The notes below the pieces were generated by a model that was not told where the DNA came from, ran no database searches, and saw nothing but the letters and a program-made list of their open reading frames with translations. The position numbers were made by a program, and so were the translations under genes. A DNA stretch of 64,000 nucleotides. Origin: Marinobacter guineae. Its GTDB lineage: Bacteria; Pseudomonadota; Gammaproteobacteria; Pseudomonadales; Oleiphilaceae. Positions 48,247 to 56,230 of the stretch are shown here, piece by piece. Location of the stretch: positions 1,312,315 to 1,376,314 of the forward strand of contig NZ_KZ319340.1 of the NCBI RefSeq assembly GCF_002744735.1. Reading direction: 5' to 3'. Numbering within the stretch: the stretch's first letter is position 1; each line of letters begins with the position of its first letter.

Positions 48247-49572
48247 ATGGACATCGCGATCATCTTCGGATTGATCCTGCTCAATGGCGTTTTCGCCATG
48301 TCAGAAATTGCACTCGTTTCTTCCCGCAAAATCAGATTGCAGCAAGCGGCTGACGACGGTAGTGAGTCCGCAAAAGTGGCGTTGCAGCTGGCTAGTGAAC
48401 CTTCGCGTTTTCTTTCCACGGTTCAGATTGGGATCACGCTTATCGGCATCTTGGCCGGAGCCTATGGCGAAGCCTCCATTGCGCGAAGGATCGAGGCAGC
48501 GCTCTTAGACGTGGCAATCCTGGAGCCTTATGCACAACCCCTTTCGCTGACCTTAATGGTTATTCTGATTACCTATTTCTCGCTGATCTTTGGCGAACTG
48601 GTGCCAAAACGTCTGGCGCTACTTAACCCCGAGGGCATCGCTAAACTCATCTCACGCCCTTTGCATTATCTGTCTCTGGCGGCACGTCCTTTAGTAATAC
48701 TCTTGGGTAAATCGACAGAACTTGTTTTGCGGCTGCTACGGGCAAAACCCGCAGAAGATGCTCCGATGTTCGAGGAGGAAATTCACTCATTGATGAAACA
48801 AGGCACAGCCGCCGGTGTGCTGGAGGAATCCGAACATGTGATGGTGCGCAATGTCCTGCGTCTAGACGACTTGCGTGTGGGCAATATCATGCGTCTGAAG
48901 CAGGAAATCATTACGATCGATGTTGAGGACAGCCTGGAGGTAAATTGCCGACGGATTAATGCCAGCGGTCACTCACGATTCCCCGTTGTAAAGGGGGCCC
49001 TTGAAGAGGTCATCGGTATTGTCCGGGCTCAGGATGTCATTGAGAATCTGATGCAAGGGCAGCCTATTGACTGGTACGCATTAGCAAAGCCAGTACTAAA
49101 GGTCCGGCCAACGACCACCGCCCTGCAATTGCTTGAGTCGCTCAAACAATCGCAAAATCATTTGGCGCTGGTGGCAAATGATTTGGGTAATGTGTTTGGT
49201 TTGGTCACGCTAAGGGATGTGATGGAAGCTATCGTAGGCGATTTACCAGAGGCGTTTGCGGATCCAGATTTTATCGCGCGGGATGATGGTACGTGGCTTG
49301 TCGATGGACAGGTTGACCTTCTGTCATTCAAAGAACATTTTGAAATCAAGACCCTGCCGGGCGAGAACGAATCCACATACCACACACTCGCTGGCTTCAT
49401 TCTTTCCACCCTGGGGCGATTGCCGCGTGTGACAGATCGCCTGGATTTCGAAGAGATTCGAATGGAGGTCGTCGACATGGATGGTAATCGTGTCGATAAA
49501 GTGCTGGTAACTCGGCAGGTTTCACCTAACGTAGATGACGACGCAGACAACACAGCACCGCATCAGGATTAA
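48247..49572 (+). CDS. CNNM/CorC-family membrane protein (hemolysin-like)
   Basis: A 441-residue protein: CNNM membrane domain (about 1-180; LLNGVFAMSEIALVSSRK, LTLMVILITYFSLIFGELVPKR), two CBS repeats (about 210-330; NIMRLKQEIITI, GLVTLRDVMEAIVGD) and a C-terminal CorC/HlyC domain (about 345-430). Such proteins act in magnesium or cobalt transport. Codon use is somewhat more AT-rich than the genes to the left. It ends about 250 nt before the ssrA tail. Confidence 0.88.
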   Translation: MDIAIIFGLILLNGVFAMSEIALVSSRKIRLQQAADDGSESAKVALQLASEPSRFLSTVQIGITLIGILAGAYGEASIARRIEAALLDVAILEPYAQPLSLTLMVILITYFSLIFGELVPKRLALLNPEGIAKLISRPLHYLSLAARPLVILLGKSTELVLRLLRAKPAEDAPMFEEEIHSLMKQGTAAGVLEESEHVMVRNVLRLDDLRVGNIMRLKQEIITIDVEDSLEVNCRRINASGHSRFPVVKGALEEVIGIVRAQDVIENLMQGQPIDWYALAKPVLKVRPTTTALQLLESLKQSQNHLALVANDLGNVFGLVTLRDVMEAIVGDLPEAFADPDFIARDDGTWLVDGQVDLLSFKEHFEIKTLPGENESTYHTLAGFILSTLGRLPRVTDRLDFEEIRMEVVDMDGNRVDKVLVTRQVSPNVDDDADNTAPHQD

Positions 49573-49784
49573 AACTACAAGCTCTACTACCAGTACCAAG
49601 AGCCGTGTAATAACGAAACCATGGCAGCCATCAGAAGGCCGTAATTGTGAAGAGCCTCGCGGTTGGGCATTTGTTGCCCCTTTCTGACCGAGTATAAGAA
49701 CAACGGGATCTACGCGTTGTTACCACGAAAGTGGACGCCTGCGATTGTTGCAATGTGTGATCGCCAGACGCTTACGAAAGGCAC

Positions 49785-49816
49785 AAAAAAAGCCCCTGAA
49801 ATCAGGGGCTTTTTTG
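49785..49816 (-). terminator. terminator belonging to the ssrA-like tail
   Basis: Stem AGCCCCTGA/TCAGGGGCT with flanking A and T runs, 9 nt downstream (minus strand) of the CCA end. Works in either direction by sequence. Confidence 0.9.
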
Positions 49817-49824
49817 CGGTTGTT

Positions 49825-49851
49825 TGGTGGAGACGGCGGGAATTGAACCCG
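49825..49851 (-). ncRNA. ssrA: 3' tail of ssrA (tmRNA), attachment-site remnant
   Basis: The minus strand reads CGGGTTCAATTCCCG (T arm), CCGTCTCCA (acceptor strand) and CCA: the tRNA-like 3' end of a tmRNA, followed by its terminator. The rest of an ssrA gene is absent: upstream on the minus strand lie the TA operator and toxin gene, and no ANDxxYALAA-type tag frame is visible. This is the usual mark of an element integrated at the 3' end of ssrA. A tRNA 3' end is a less likely alternative. Confidence 0.65.
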
Positions 49852-50001
49852 ATGCCGGACCCTTTCAAAGCAACACAGTAAACCACAATATTCGTAAACT
49901 CAGTGAGTTACGAAAATCTAGCCCCACACACAACCACAGAATAACACAGCGCGGTGGACACTTTGTTGACACTTGGCTTGGTTGGTTTTGGTCAACCTTC
50001 A

Positions 50002-50020
50002 GTATATACTTTGTATATAC
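50002..50020. promoter_or_regulatory. double palindromic operator of the TA operon
   Basis: Two copies of the self-complementary octamer GTATATAC, separated by TTT, lie 20 nt before the toxin start. Ribbon-helix-helix antitoxins typically bind paired short palindromes of this kind to repress their own operon. Confidence 0.65.
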
Positions 50021-50039
50021 AAATTCGGTGAGGGACACG

Positions 50040-50321
50040 ATGACGCTGAAATGTTCATCTGCAGTGAAGCAGAAGCTGGCACAGAAACACGGTGTCAGCC
50101 TTGAGGAGGTCCAGCAATGTTTCGCAAACCGGGAAGGTAACCTTTTGGAAGACATCAGGGAAGAGCACAAGACCGACCCACCAACCCAGTGGTTTATTGC
50201 TGAGACAGACTATGGGCGACGCCTCAAAGTGGCATTTATGCTTAAGAATGGTGACATCATTATTAAGACAGCGTACGAACCGAACCAGACGGAAGAGAGA
50301 ATTTACCGGAAATTTGGGTAA
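50040..50321 (+). CDS. type II toxin, BrnT-like/'ADP-ribosyl-dinitrogen-reductase-hydrolase-like' small protein
   Basis: A 93-residue protein starting at 50040 behind GAGGGACACG. Blocks such as KHGVSLEEVQQCFANREG, EEHKTDPPTQWFIAETDYGR and IIIKTAYEPNQTEERIY define a small family nearly always followed by a CopG-like gene. Databases often label it an ADP-ribosyl hydrolase, which its length does not support. A toxin role is inferred from the pair; mechanism not evident, although the fold may resemble BrnT RNases. Confidence 0.75.
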   Translation: MTLKCSSAVKQKLAQKHGVSLEEVQQCFANREGNLLEDIREEHKTDPPTQWFIAETDYGRRLKVAFMLKNGDIIIKTAYEPNQTEERIYRKFG

Positions 50322-50380
50322 CCCATCGCAACAGTCGCAGTGACAGAGAACAGAAGAATGAACGCGACGGGAGGAAGAGC

Positions 50381-50722
50381 ATGAGCAAAAAGAAGATTGA
50401 AGGCACTCCAGAAGCCTGGGAAGACGGAAGCCTGGGTCGTGATGAAGAGTATGTCCGCGTATCCAAGAACGTGGATGACGCAGCCCTGAACGAAGCGGCT
50501 GGGCTGCAGCCTATCTCTATCCGGCTACAGAAATCCCTGATTGAAGACTTCAAGATGATTGCCGAGATCAACGGCATTGGCTACCAGCCCCTGATTCGCC
50601 AGGTGTTAAAGCGGTTTGCCGATGCAGAGAAAAAGCGAATTCTACGGGAGAGAGCAGCGGAATTGCGTGAACTCGGCGATGATGATCCTGATGAGTCTAA
50701 TGGCAAAGTTGCTTGTGGGTGA
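50381..50722 (+). CDS. CopG/ribbon-helix-helix-type antitoxin
   Basis: A 113-residue protein with a C-terminal DNA-binding segment (LQPISIRLQKSLIEDFKMIAE then GYQPLIRQVLKRF) like BrnA-type antitoxins, and an acidic tail. It begins 59 nt after the toxin gene. Toxin-first order is usual for this family. It should neutralise the toxin and repress at 50002-50020. Confidence 0.78.
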   Translation: MSKKKIEGTPEAWEDGSLGRDEEYVRVSKNVDDAALNEAAGLQPISIRLQKSLIEDFKMIAEINGIGYQPLIRQVLKRFADAEKKRILRERAAELRELGDDDPDESNGKVACG

Positions 50723-50865
50723 GCTCAGGTTATCTTGATCCGAATGTGGCAGGGATGCCCATTACGGGCTCTAAGCGCCAGGCAAAGTCGCACGTAAAAC
50801 CACTCCGTGGACACTATGCTGACACCTTCGATAAGCTTCCTACTCGTGTTTCAATGGAGTGAACG

Positions 50866-51270
50866 ATGTCTTGGTTTAAAATCTTTTCCGCTGTTCTTGT
50901 AGCAAATATTGTGTCCTGGATCATCGTAACGGTTCTAGGGTGGTTCATTTTCTTCGTGGTCCTGGATTCATTCAACGATGCCCTGGGCAAAAGGCTTTCG
51001 ACGCCGACTGATATAGAGTTTCCGACGATCTCCGAACCTTCTGCGCCGTCTCCAACACCTGAAGAAATTCAAGCCAGGCAGGAGCGGGAAACGCGCTTGG
51101 CGGATGAACGTCGACGGGCAAAGCACGAGGCTGCAAGAAAACAAAACGCTATTTCCCAAAGTAAAAAGAGTTGCGACTTCTGGACAGCACAGTACAAACA
51201 AGATCGCGATCCAGAGAGTCGTGGCTATCGCGATATGGCGTGTTCCCGATACCGAAATCTGCTTAACTGA
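50866..51270 (+). CDS. hypothetical single-span membrane protein
   Basis: A 134-residue protein: one or two N-terminal hydrophobic stretches (VANIVSWIIVTVLGWFIFFVV), a Pro-rich linker (SEPSAPSPTPEE), a charged helical coiled-coil part (about 70-100) and a short Cys-containing end (KKSCDFW, DMACSRY). No family recognised. It stands alone in AT-richer DNA of the element. Confidence 0.6.
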   Translation: MSWFKIFSAVLVANIVSWIIVTVLGWFIFFVVLDSFNDALGKRLSTPTDIEFPTISEPSAPSPTPEEIQARQERETRLADERRRAKHEAARKQNAISQSKKSCDFWTAQYKQDRDPESRGYRDMACSRYRNLLN

Positions 51271-51306
51271 GGGTCAAGTTCTCCAGATTTGATACGGCAG
51301 GTGGAT

Positions 51307-51456
51307 ATGTGCGGTCGCTACAACGTAATCGACGACCCACTAGTTCACGATCTTCTCGAAATCCTGGGCATTCCCATTCGCGTACAAACCCGCCTCTGTG
51401 GAGAAATAAATCTGTCCCGGTTTCTCGGGAAAAGTGTTCACCTTCAATCGGAATGA
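51307..51456 (+). pseudogene. SRAP (YedK/HMCES) protein, N-terminal remnant
   Basis: The frame begins MCGRYNVIDDP, the hallmark of SOS-response-associated peptidases in which Cys2 binds abasic sites in ssDNA. Only about 35 codons look like SRAP; then the frame enters IS-end repeats and stops at 49 codons. Full proteins have about 200-230 residues, so the gene was cut by an insertion followed by loss of the rest. Confidence 0.75.
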
Positions 51457-51526
51457 CTGTTCACGTTGAACCAGAATAGGTGTTCACGTTCGTCCGGAAT
51501 GGGTGTTCATGATGGGCCGGAATATG
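51435..51526. repeat. four IS21-like terminal repeats
   Basis: Units starting TGTTCA at 51435, 51459, 51481 and 51504 (22-24 nt period) share the form TGTTCACxTTxxxxCGGAAT. Multiple short repeats of this kind sit at the ends of IS21-family elements. No istA/istB or opposite end is present, so only one terminus remains. Confidence 0.65.
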
Positions 51527-52004
51527 CAACTTGTCCAAATTGTCACAGGGCTGCACATTACTTATGGGAAAGCCTCACTATAAATCAGCAACTCCTTGAG
51601 AAAGTTCAACAGAAGGAAATAGATTTAGAGAACGTCTAGAGGGCGGATGTAAGCTATCTCTCACACGGAACTCAGTGGTGTCTGGTTGTTTGACGTTTCT
51701 TTTGCAGCACAATGGACGTCGAGCCACCTGGTTAGGAAGACCAGGGCTCACCGCTGGCAAGGATGCCTGGCAAGCGCGACACCTGCATAGTGGTGTGACT
51801 GGTCAGGGAGAGATCTGGCACCAACTCAGAACCCGTAAAACCGATTGCGATTTGCGTTCGCTACTAGCACGTGTGACAGTTGTTGAGCTTTTCAATGAAA
51901 CGTATTATTGGGAAAGTGTGGTTAGGGTTGAGGACCTGTTTTTCCCTCTCCATATCGAGTTTATTACTTGGGGCTTGCTCCCCACCTTGATTTAAGAGGC
52001 TTAG

Positions 52005-52679
52005 ATGCACGGCTATCAGCTGATTGAGCAAGAGGTACAGATTGTTTTGGTGGGGTCATTCAATCCTGCAATCTTTCATCCTGTTTGGTTTCAGTCTAAA
52101 GGATTAATGACTGAGCAAGAGGTAGCCGCTGCAGAGCTTGAGGTCTGCCATTCCGATGTCACGAGGTTCGTTGCTGAGTGGTTTCAGGTGGAGGTTATTC
52201 ACGCCCGTTTTACAGCTAGAACCAAGCATACTGGACGTTTAGAGGATTTAAGGGATTTCGTAGCTAGTACCTTCAAAATTTTAGCTGAAACTCCTGTCGA
52301 TGCTATCGGGATAAATAAAAAGAGTGTTTTTCGTTGTCCAGATACTAAATCATGGCACGCGTTAGGGGATACGTTGGCTCCCAAGGATATTTGGCACGAG
52401 ATCTTCCCAGAATCTCATGTTGGTATGAACAGACTTGAGTTGCGAACCGGAAGGACTGACGGGTTGCCAGGAATGTATAACACTGGTGTATTCGCAATTA
52501 CGGGTGAAGATGGTGTTGCTAAAGATCATGTCGGTTTTTCACAAAATGCCCATGTAGAGATAAAAGAAGCTATTAAAGAGGAAAAAGTCGAATCCTTATA
52601 TGATTTCTTGATGTCATGTTTTGATGCGGAAGTAGAGTTTGCTGATAAAGTTTTCACGCATGTTTTGGAAAGGGTTTAA
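52005..52679 (+). CDS. uncharacterised cassette protein 1
   Basis: A 224-residue soluble protein, first of three tightly spaced AT-rich genes. It begins with a strand-rich IVLVGSFNPAIFHPVWF, and has GMNRLELRTGRTDGLPG and a helical, acidic C-terminus. I recognise no domain or catalytic motif. The next gene starts 4 nt after its stop. It may be a sensor or adaptor for the MBL protein two genes on; that is a guess. Confidence 0.65.
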   Translation: MHGYQLIEQEVQIVLVGSFNPAIFHPVWFQSKGLMTEQEVAAAELEVCHSDVTRFVAEWFQVEVIHARFTARTKHTGRLEDLRDFVASTFKILAETPVDAIGINKKSVFRCPDTKSWHALGDTLAPKDIWHEIFPESHVGMNRLELRTGRTDGLPGMYNTGVFAITGEDGVAKDHVGFSQNAHVEIKEAIKEEKVESLYDFLMSCFDAEVEFADKVFTHVLERV

Positions 52680-52683
52680 TGAC

Positions 52684-53307
52684 ATGGAAACAATTATAAG
52701 AGTTGTTGATCCTAACTTCTTTTCAGGTAGTTCTTCTGGCGACTATGAGGGATCTTCATTTGGCGTCAATAATGAACTGATGGATTCAGACTTGAATTCG
52801 TTTCTTACTGCTAGCGGTGGCCTGATTAAAGAAATTAGTACAAGTTCCTTTGATAAGAAGCTACTTCAGAAAGTCAGCTTTTTTAAGAATACATCGAACT
52901 TTATCGTAAGAAATAATCGTACAAAAGTACCTGTTCAGTATGAGAAAAATGTCTCAGAGCCACTGAAGAGAAGCTTTCATCTCCTGCAAACGTGGATTGG
53001 TTACGTTATTGCGGTTAATGATGGTGAATTCGTCGCGGTCATCAAAGATAAGACAAACCCATCTGCTCCAGATGAAGAAGTAACGATCTCAATTGATGAG
53101 CTTAGCCCTCCAGATCAAGATGCACTCGAGATCGGTGCTGAATTCTTTTGGACGATTGGTCGAGAAAAATCTCCTGCCGGAACTGTATCTAGGGTTTCTG
53201 ACATTCGTTTGAGGCGATTGGTTGGCTTCCGGGATGCAGAAGTCCAATATGCGCAACTGAAAGCCAAAGAAATTTCTGATTTAGTCGGATCTCTCATGGA
53301 TGACTGA
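52684..53307 (+). CDS. uncharacterised cassette protein 2
   Basis: A 207-residue soluble protein starting METIIRVVDPNFF; the upstream in-frame start at 52639 would overlap the previous gene. A Ser/Gly-rich N-terminus is followed by a beta-rich core (YVIAVNDGEFVAVIKDK, IGAEFFWTIGREKS) and a helical end. No family recognised. It overlaps the MBL gene by 8 nt, so the two are probably coupled in translation. Confidence 0.65.
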   Translation: METIIRVVDPNFFSGSSSGDYEGSSFGVNNELMDSDLNSFLTASGGLIKEISTSSFDKKLLQKVSFFKNTSNFIVRNNRTKVPVQYEKNVSEPLKRSFHLLQTWIGYVIAVNDGEFVAVIKDKTNPSAPDEEVTISIDELSPPDQDALEIGAEFFWTIGREKSPAGTVSRVSDIRLRRLVGFRDAEVQYAQLKAKEISDLVGSLMDD

Positions 53308-54400
53308 TCAAAAAGATGCTTGTCACAGTGCCAGTCTCACGCTCTTTGGCCCGGGTGTCGGAGAAAGTTTATGTTTGAATCTTGGTAATGGTGACTGGTT
53401 TATAATAGATTCGTGTTTAGATCCAAAAACTAAAAAGCCAGCGGCTATTCAGTTCATTGAGTCTCTGGGACTGGACCCTTGTGAGGTTGTCAAGGGAGTT
53501 GTGATTTCCCATTGGCACGATGATCATATCCGCGGAATGGCTGATATAGTCTCAATCTGTCGATTAGCGACGATCTTTATTCCGTCAGCACTTATGAAGG
53601 AAGAATTCATTGCTCTCGCTAAGGCCTATTCCGGGCACTGGCGTCAACCTTCAGAGCAGGCGTCCGGTGTTTCGGAATTGGCGAAAGTCATCGAACTGCT
53701 GACGCCTAGACTTAAAGCCGCAGGTAAGGATTCGTCTGCTACAAAGCCAATAAAGCTAATGAGTGATGAAACTCCTTTATATCGCAAAGATGGCGTTGAA
53801 ATAGTTAGCTTATCTCCATCCTCGGATGCGATTCTTTCTGCAATGACAGAGTTTAATGAGGAGATCCAAAAAGGTCGTTCTCGTTCACGAATAATACCGA
53901 GGCCTCAGAGTAACTTATGCGCCTCAGCTCTGCATGTTAATTTAAAAGGCGTTGGCATTATCCTTGGTGCTGACCTTGAAACTCACTCCAACCAATTAAT
54001 CGGTTGGAATGCTGTTGTCAATTCTCAAACGCGTCCGGACCTCAAGGCGAAATTCGTTAAAATTCCGCATCATGGCTCCATTACGGGTCATCATGATAAA
54101 TTTTGGACTGAGTTAACAGAGGCCGATCCTGTCGGATTTTTGACTACTTTTTCAAGACAAGATCTACCAAGAACAGAGGATCTTAAACGCTTATCTGCCC
54201 TAACTTCTAATCTGTACTGTACAACCGTTCCTAAGAGTGTTCGTATTCCCAAGCGTGAACGTGAGGTCGAGCGCCAAATAGAACAGGTTGCTAAGAGCAG
54301 GCGGCTTGTTTATTCCCGTACTTTGGGTCAAATCACTCTCACGCTAGATGAAAATTTTGAATTTAGCGTTGACCTTAATGAAGCGGCTATGAAGGTTTAA
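53300..54400 (+). CDS. metallo-beta-lactamase-fold hydrolase, third gene of the cassette
   Basis: A 366-residue soluble MBL protein, close to the stand-alone ComEC-type branch. The zinc motif HWHDDH has His71, His73, Asp75 and His76; GADLE supplies a later Asp and KIPHHGS (His257-His258) the final His. No signal peptide or membrane helix. The C-terminal 80 residues are basic, then acidic. MBL proteins of this branch occur in several bacterial immune systems as nucleases, phosphodiesterases or proteases; this one's target is unknown. It is convergent with the phage repressor, 3 nt apart. Confidence 0.8.
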   Translation: MTDQKDACHSASLTLFGPGVGESLCLNLGNGDWFIIDSCLDPKTKKPAAIQFIESLGLDPCEVVKGVVISHWHDDHIRGMADIVSICRLATIFIPSALMKEEFIALAKAYSGHWRQPSEQASGVSELAKVIELLTPRLKAAGKDSSATKPIKLMSDETPLYRKDGVEIVSLSPSSDAILSAMTEFNEEIQKGRSRSRIIPRPQSNLCASALHVNLKGVGIILGADLETHSNQLIGWNAVVNSQTRPDLKAKFVKIPHHGSITGHHDKFWTELTEADPVGFLTTFSRQDLPRTEDLKRLSALTSNLYCTTVPKSVRIPKREREVERQIEQVAKSRRLVYSRTLGQITLTLDENFEFSVDLNEAAMKV

Positions 54401-54403
54401 GCT

Positions 54404-55063
54404 TTAGAGGTCTTTTCCCACCCATACGACTTTACCAATCACATCTAAACCTTCCAAATCTGAAAGTGGTATCTCTTGCGGAGGATACTCTGTGTTGTCG
54501 CTCAGCAATTGAACCCCGTCGTTCCAAAGAGTTTGAATCCTTTTTACCAACAGATGGTCGCCGTTTCGAATCACGTAGATCTGTCCGTCCCGAAGCCTTT
54601 TTTCGCTGGTGTCCACCATCAGGGTCTCGTTGTCTGAGATCGTGGGCTCCATTGAATCTCCTTTGGCGAATACCAGAGCGAGATCATTCTCATTAAGTCC
54701 CCGGAATCTAAGCCATTTCCTTCTAAAAGCCAGCTCTCTGGTAGGTGTCTCATCGCCAGCAATTGATCCATGGCCAGCTGCTACCTGGACGTTGTATCCA
54801 GGTATCAACGCGAACTCCTCTTCAAATTGAGAATCTGATTTCGTCGGTTCTTTTCCCGTTGCAAGCCACTCAACAGAAACGCCTGCTGCCGCAGCGATGC
54901 GCAATAGATTGTCTAGGCGAGGCATCGCACCATTCAATATTGCTCTTAGGGTGCTGTCACCCATGCCTGCCTTTTGTGCGAAGCCGCGTGCTGACTGAGT
55001 CCCTATCAGCGCTTTTAACCTCTCAGCGAAGCCAGTTTCGTCAATGTTTTCTTCAGAACTCAT
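54404..55063 (-). CDS. phage C-type repressor, XRE helix-turn-helix with S24 peptidase
   Basis: A 219-residue LexA/CI-like repressor. The N-terminal HTH is QSARGFAQKAGMGDSTLRAIL; the C-terminal S24 domain has the nucleophile Ser in GDSMEPT and the Lys in LLVKRIQTLW, with Ala-Gly-type self-cleavage region VAAGHG. DNA damage would trigger self-cleavage and induce the prophage. It is divergent from the early phage genes. Confidence 0.9.
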   Translation of the reverse strand: MSSEENIDETGFAERLKALIGTQSARGFAQKAGMGDSTLRAILNGAMPRLDNLLRIAAAAGVSVEWLATGKEPTKSDSQFEEEFALIPGYNVQVAAGHGSIAGDETPTRELAFRRKWLRFRGLNENDLALVFAKGDSMEPTISDNETLMVDTSEKRLRDGQIYVIRNGDHLLVKRIQTLWNDGVQLLSDNTEYPPQEIPLSDLEGLDVIGKVVWVGKDL

Positions 55064-55103
55064 GTCATGCCGCCTAATAAATCACGTAATTTAACAATTA
55101 ATA

Positions 55104-55190
55104 GCGCAAAGTGCGCAAAAGAACGTTGACGACTCGAGCCGACTGCGCTAAATTTTGCTCATCATGCAATTAAACGCTCAATTATGAGCG
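55104..55190. promoter_or_regulatory. prophage immunity control region
   Basis: In the 134-nt gap between the repressor and the first early gene are GCGCA-AAG-TGCGC (55104-55116) and CGCTCA-ATTA-TGAGCG (55175-55190). A related half-site, GCGCTAAATTTTGCTC, lies at about 55145-55160. These symmetric sites are probable operators for the repressor and the small HTH protein. Confidence 0.6.
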
Positions 55191-55197
55191 TATAAAC

Positions 55198-55431
55198 GTG
55201 CAAGTCAGTGTAGCAGAGTGCAAAACAGTGGACGAGCAAAAGCAAATCATTCTGATCGCAACCCCCGTCATGACCCAGGACCGCTACGCCCAGCTCACGG
55301 GCTTAACGGAAGGGCAGGTCAGGGGCCAGATCGAAAAAGGACATCTGCCTTCACTCAAAATCGGCCGGGTGCGCATGGTCAACATCGCTGCGCTCTCTCA
55401 ACAGGCCCTGGACCAGGAGGACTGGCAATGA
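55198..55431 (+). CDS. Cro/excisionase-like small HTH protein
   Basis: Up to 77 residues from a GTG at 55198; an ATG at 55270 would give a 53-residue core. The core (YAQLTGLTEGQVRGQIEKGHLPSLKIGRVRMVN) is an excisionase/MerR-type winged HTH. First early gene opposite the repressor, so a Cro-like or Xis-like switch protein, as in Pf phages. Overlaps the next gene by 4 nt. Confidence 0.75.
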   Translation: MQVSVAECKTVDEQKQIILIATPVMTQDRYAQLTGLTEGQVRGQIEKGHLPSLKIGRVRMVNIAALSQQALDQEDWQ

Positions 55432-55706
55432 CTCCGGACGTTCGCAACCAGAAGAAAACCATCATGCGCCTACGCTTCCAGCAAGCCTGTGAAGCCCACC
55501 AGGACGGTCAGTACGAGGAAACCGCCCAACGCGTCAGCGAGATCCATAAAATGGTGTCTTCCTATATGGGCGCCGATTCCGACCTCTACTGGTTCGGCCT
55601 CAACCTCACCATCACCTGGGGCGAGTTCTACCTCCAGGACGACACCCGCGACTTCAACGCCTGGGCTGTGGGGCAGGCCTGCACCGCACTGAGGGCCGCC
55701 GCATGA
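55428..55706 (+). CDS. phage hypothetical protein, 92 aa
   Basis: Starts at 55428 within the stop of the HTH gene (ATGA) and overlaps the next start the same way. Helical, starts with a basic segment (MRLRFQQACEAHQDGQYEETAQRV), and has aromatic residues in the second half (LYWFGLNLTITWGEFYL). No known domain. A small early inovirus gene, role unknown. Confidence 0.7.
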   Translation: MTPDVRNQKKTIMRLRFQQACEAHQDGQYEETAQRVSEIHKMVSSYMGADSDLYWFGLNLTITWGEFYLQDDTRDFNAWAVGQACTALRAAA

Positions 55707-56230
55707 AATCAGCTCGCCTAGATGTTACTCGCAAGTTAACCAGCTTCGCCTTTCAGCGCCCGAAGACTGAGCCTCTCAAAGTGTTCGAAACCGGCTTGAA
55801 GGCCCTGAAAAGCGACGATGTGGACGCCGCTATTAAGTCCGCCGCTCGTTTGTTCGTGTTGGGCAAACTCCATCACCAGGTGGTCGCCCAGCGCCTGCAC
55901 GGCCAGCTCACAAACCGGATTCTGGCCAAAGAAATCCGGGATAACGCTTTTGCCTTCCAGGGCCCTCGTCCGTCCTCTGCGCTCACTGCCCAGGCTCTGG
56001 AAGGCCTTTTTGACAATCTCCTGCACCGGCTAAGCCACCTGCAGGAAGTCCGCACCGACTACCCGTGCGACTACATGGCCCGCTGCAAGGCGGGATTCAC
56101 CGACGCCTTGATCCACGAACTGGAAGCCAGTAACCACCACAGCCCGGCCTTTGACCGCCTCATCCAACTGAGGGACGCCTGGGACTGTGGCCACCTGGAT
56201 CTTCCCAACGTCACGGAGACCCAACCATGA
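55703..56230 (+). CDS. phage hypothetical protein, 175 aa
   Basis: Helical soluble protein with a basic N-terminus (MKSARLDVTRKL) and no cysteine cluster; the overlap with both flanking genes places it in the early operon. No family that I can name. GC-rich codon use matches the other phage genes and differs from the AT-rich cassette to the left. Confidence 0.7.
   Translation: MKSARLDVTRKLTSFAFQRPKTEPLKVFETGLKALKSDDVDAAIKSAARLFVLGKLHHQVVAQRLHGQLTNRILAKEIRDNAFAFQGPRPSSALTAQALEGLFDNLLHRLSHLQEVRTDYPCDYMARCKAGFTDALIHELEASNHHSPAFDRLIQLRDAWDCGHLDLPNVTETQP

Larger units (their letters stand above)
49573..50039. other. 467-nt region holding the element's left boundary
   Basis: Contains, in order, about 200 nt with nothing recognisable, a strong terminator (49785-49816), the ssrA-like tail (49825-49851), about 150 nt of AT-rich element DNA, and the toxin-antitoxin operator at 50002-50020. 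Confidence 0.7.
51271..52004. other. 734-nt gene-poor stretch
   Basis: Holds the SRAP remnant (51307-51456) and IS21-like end repeats (51435-51526). The remaining 480 nt up to 52004 have an open frame at 51675-51995 without a convincing ribosome site or known motif, and several short hairpins, e.g. CCTGGT/ACCAGG at about 51728-51746. Confidence 0.5.

Noticed and set aside
49825..50240. Complete ssrA gene on the minus strand
   Set aside because: Beyond the T arm the sequence is AT-rich element DNA with the TA operator and toxin frame; no tag-peptide frame or GGGG-type 5' acceptor strand is visible.
51675..51995. 106-codon gene before the MBL cassette
   Set aside because: No convincing ribosome site, no known motif and an irregular composition; listed only as part of a gene-poor stretch.
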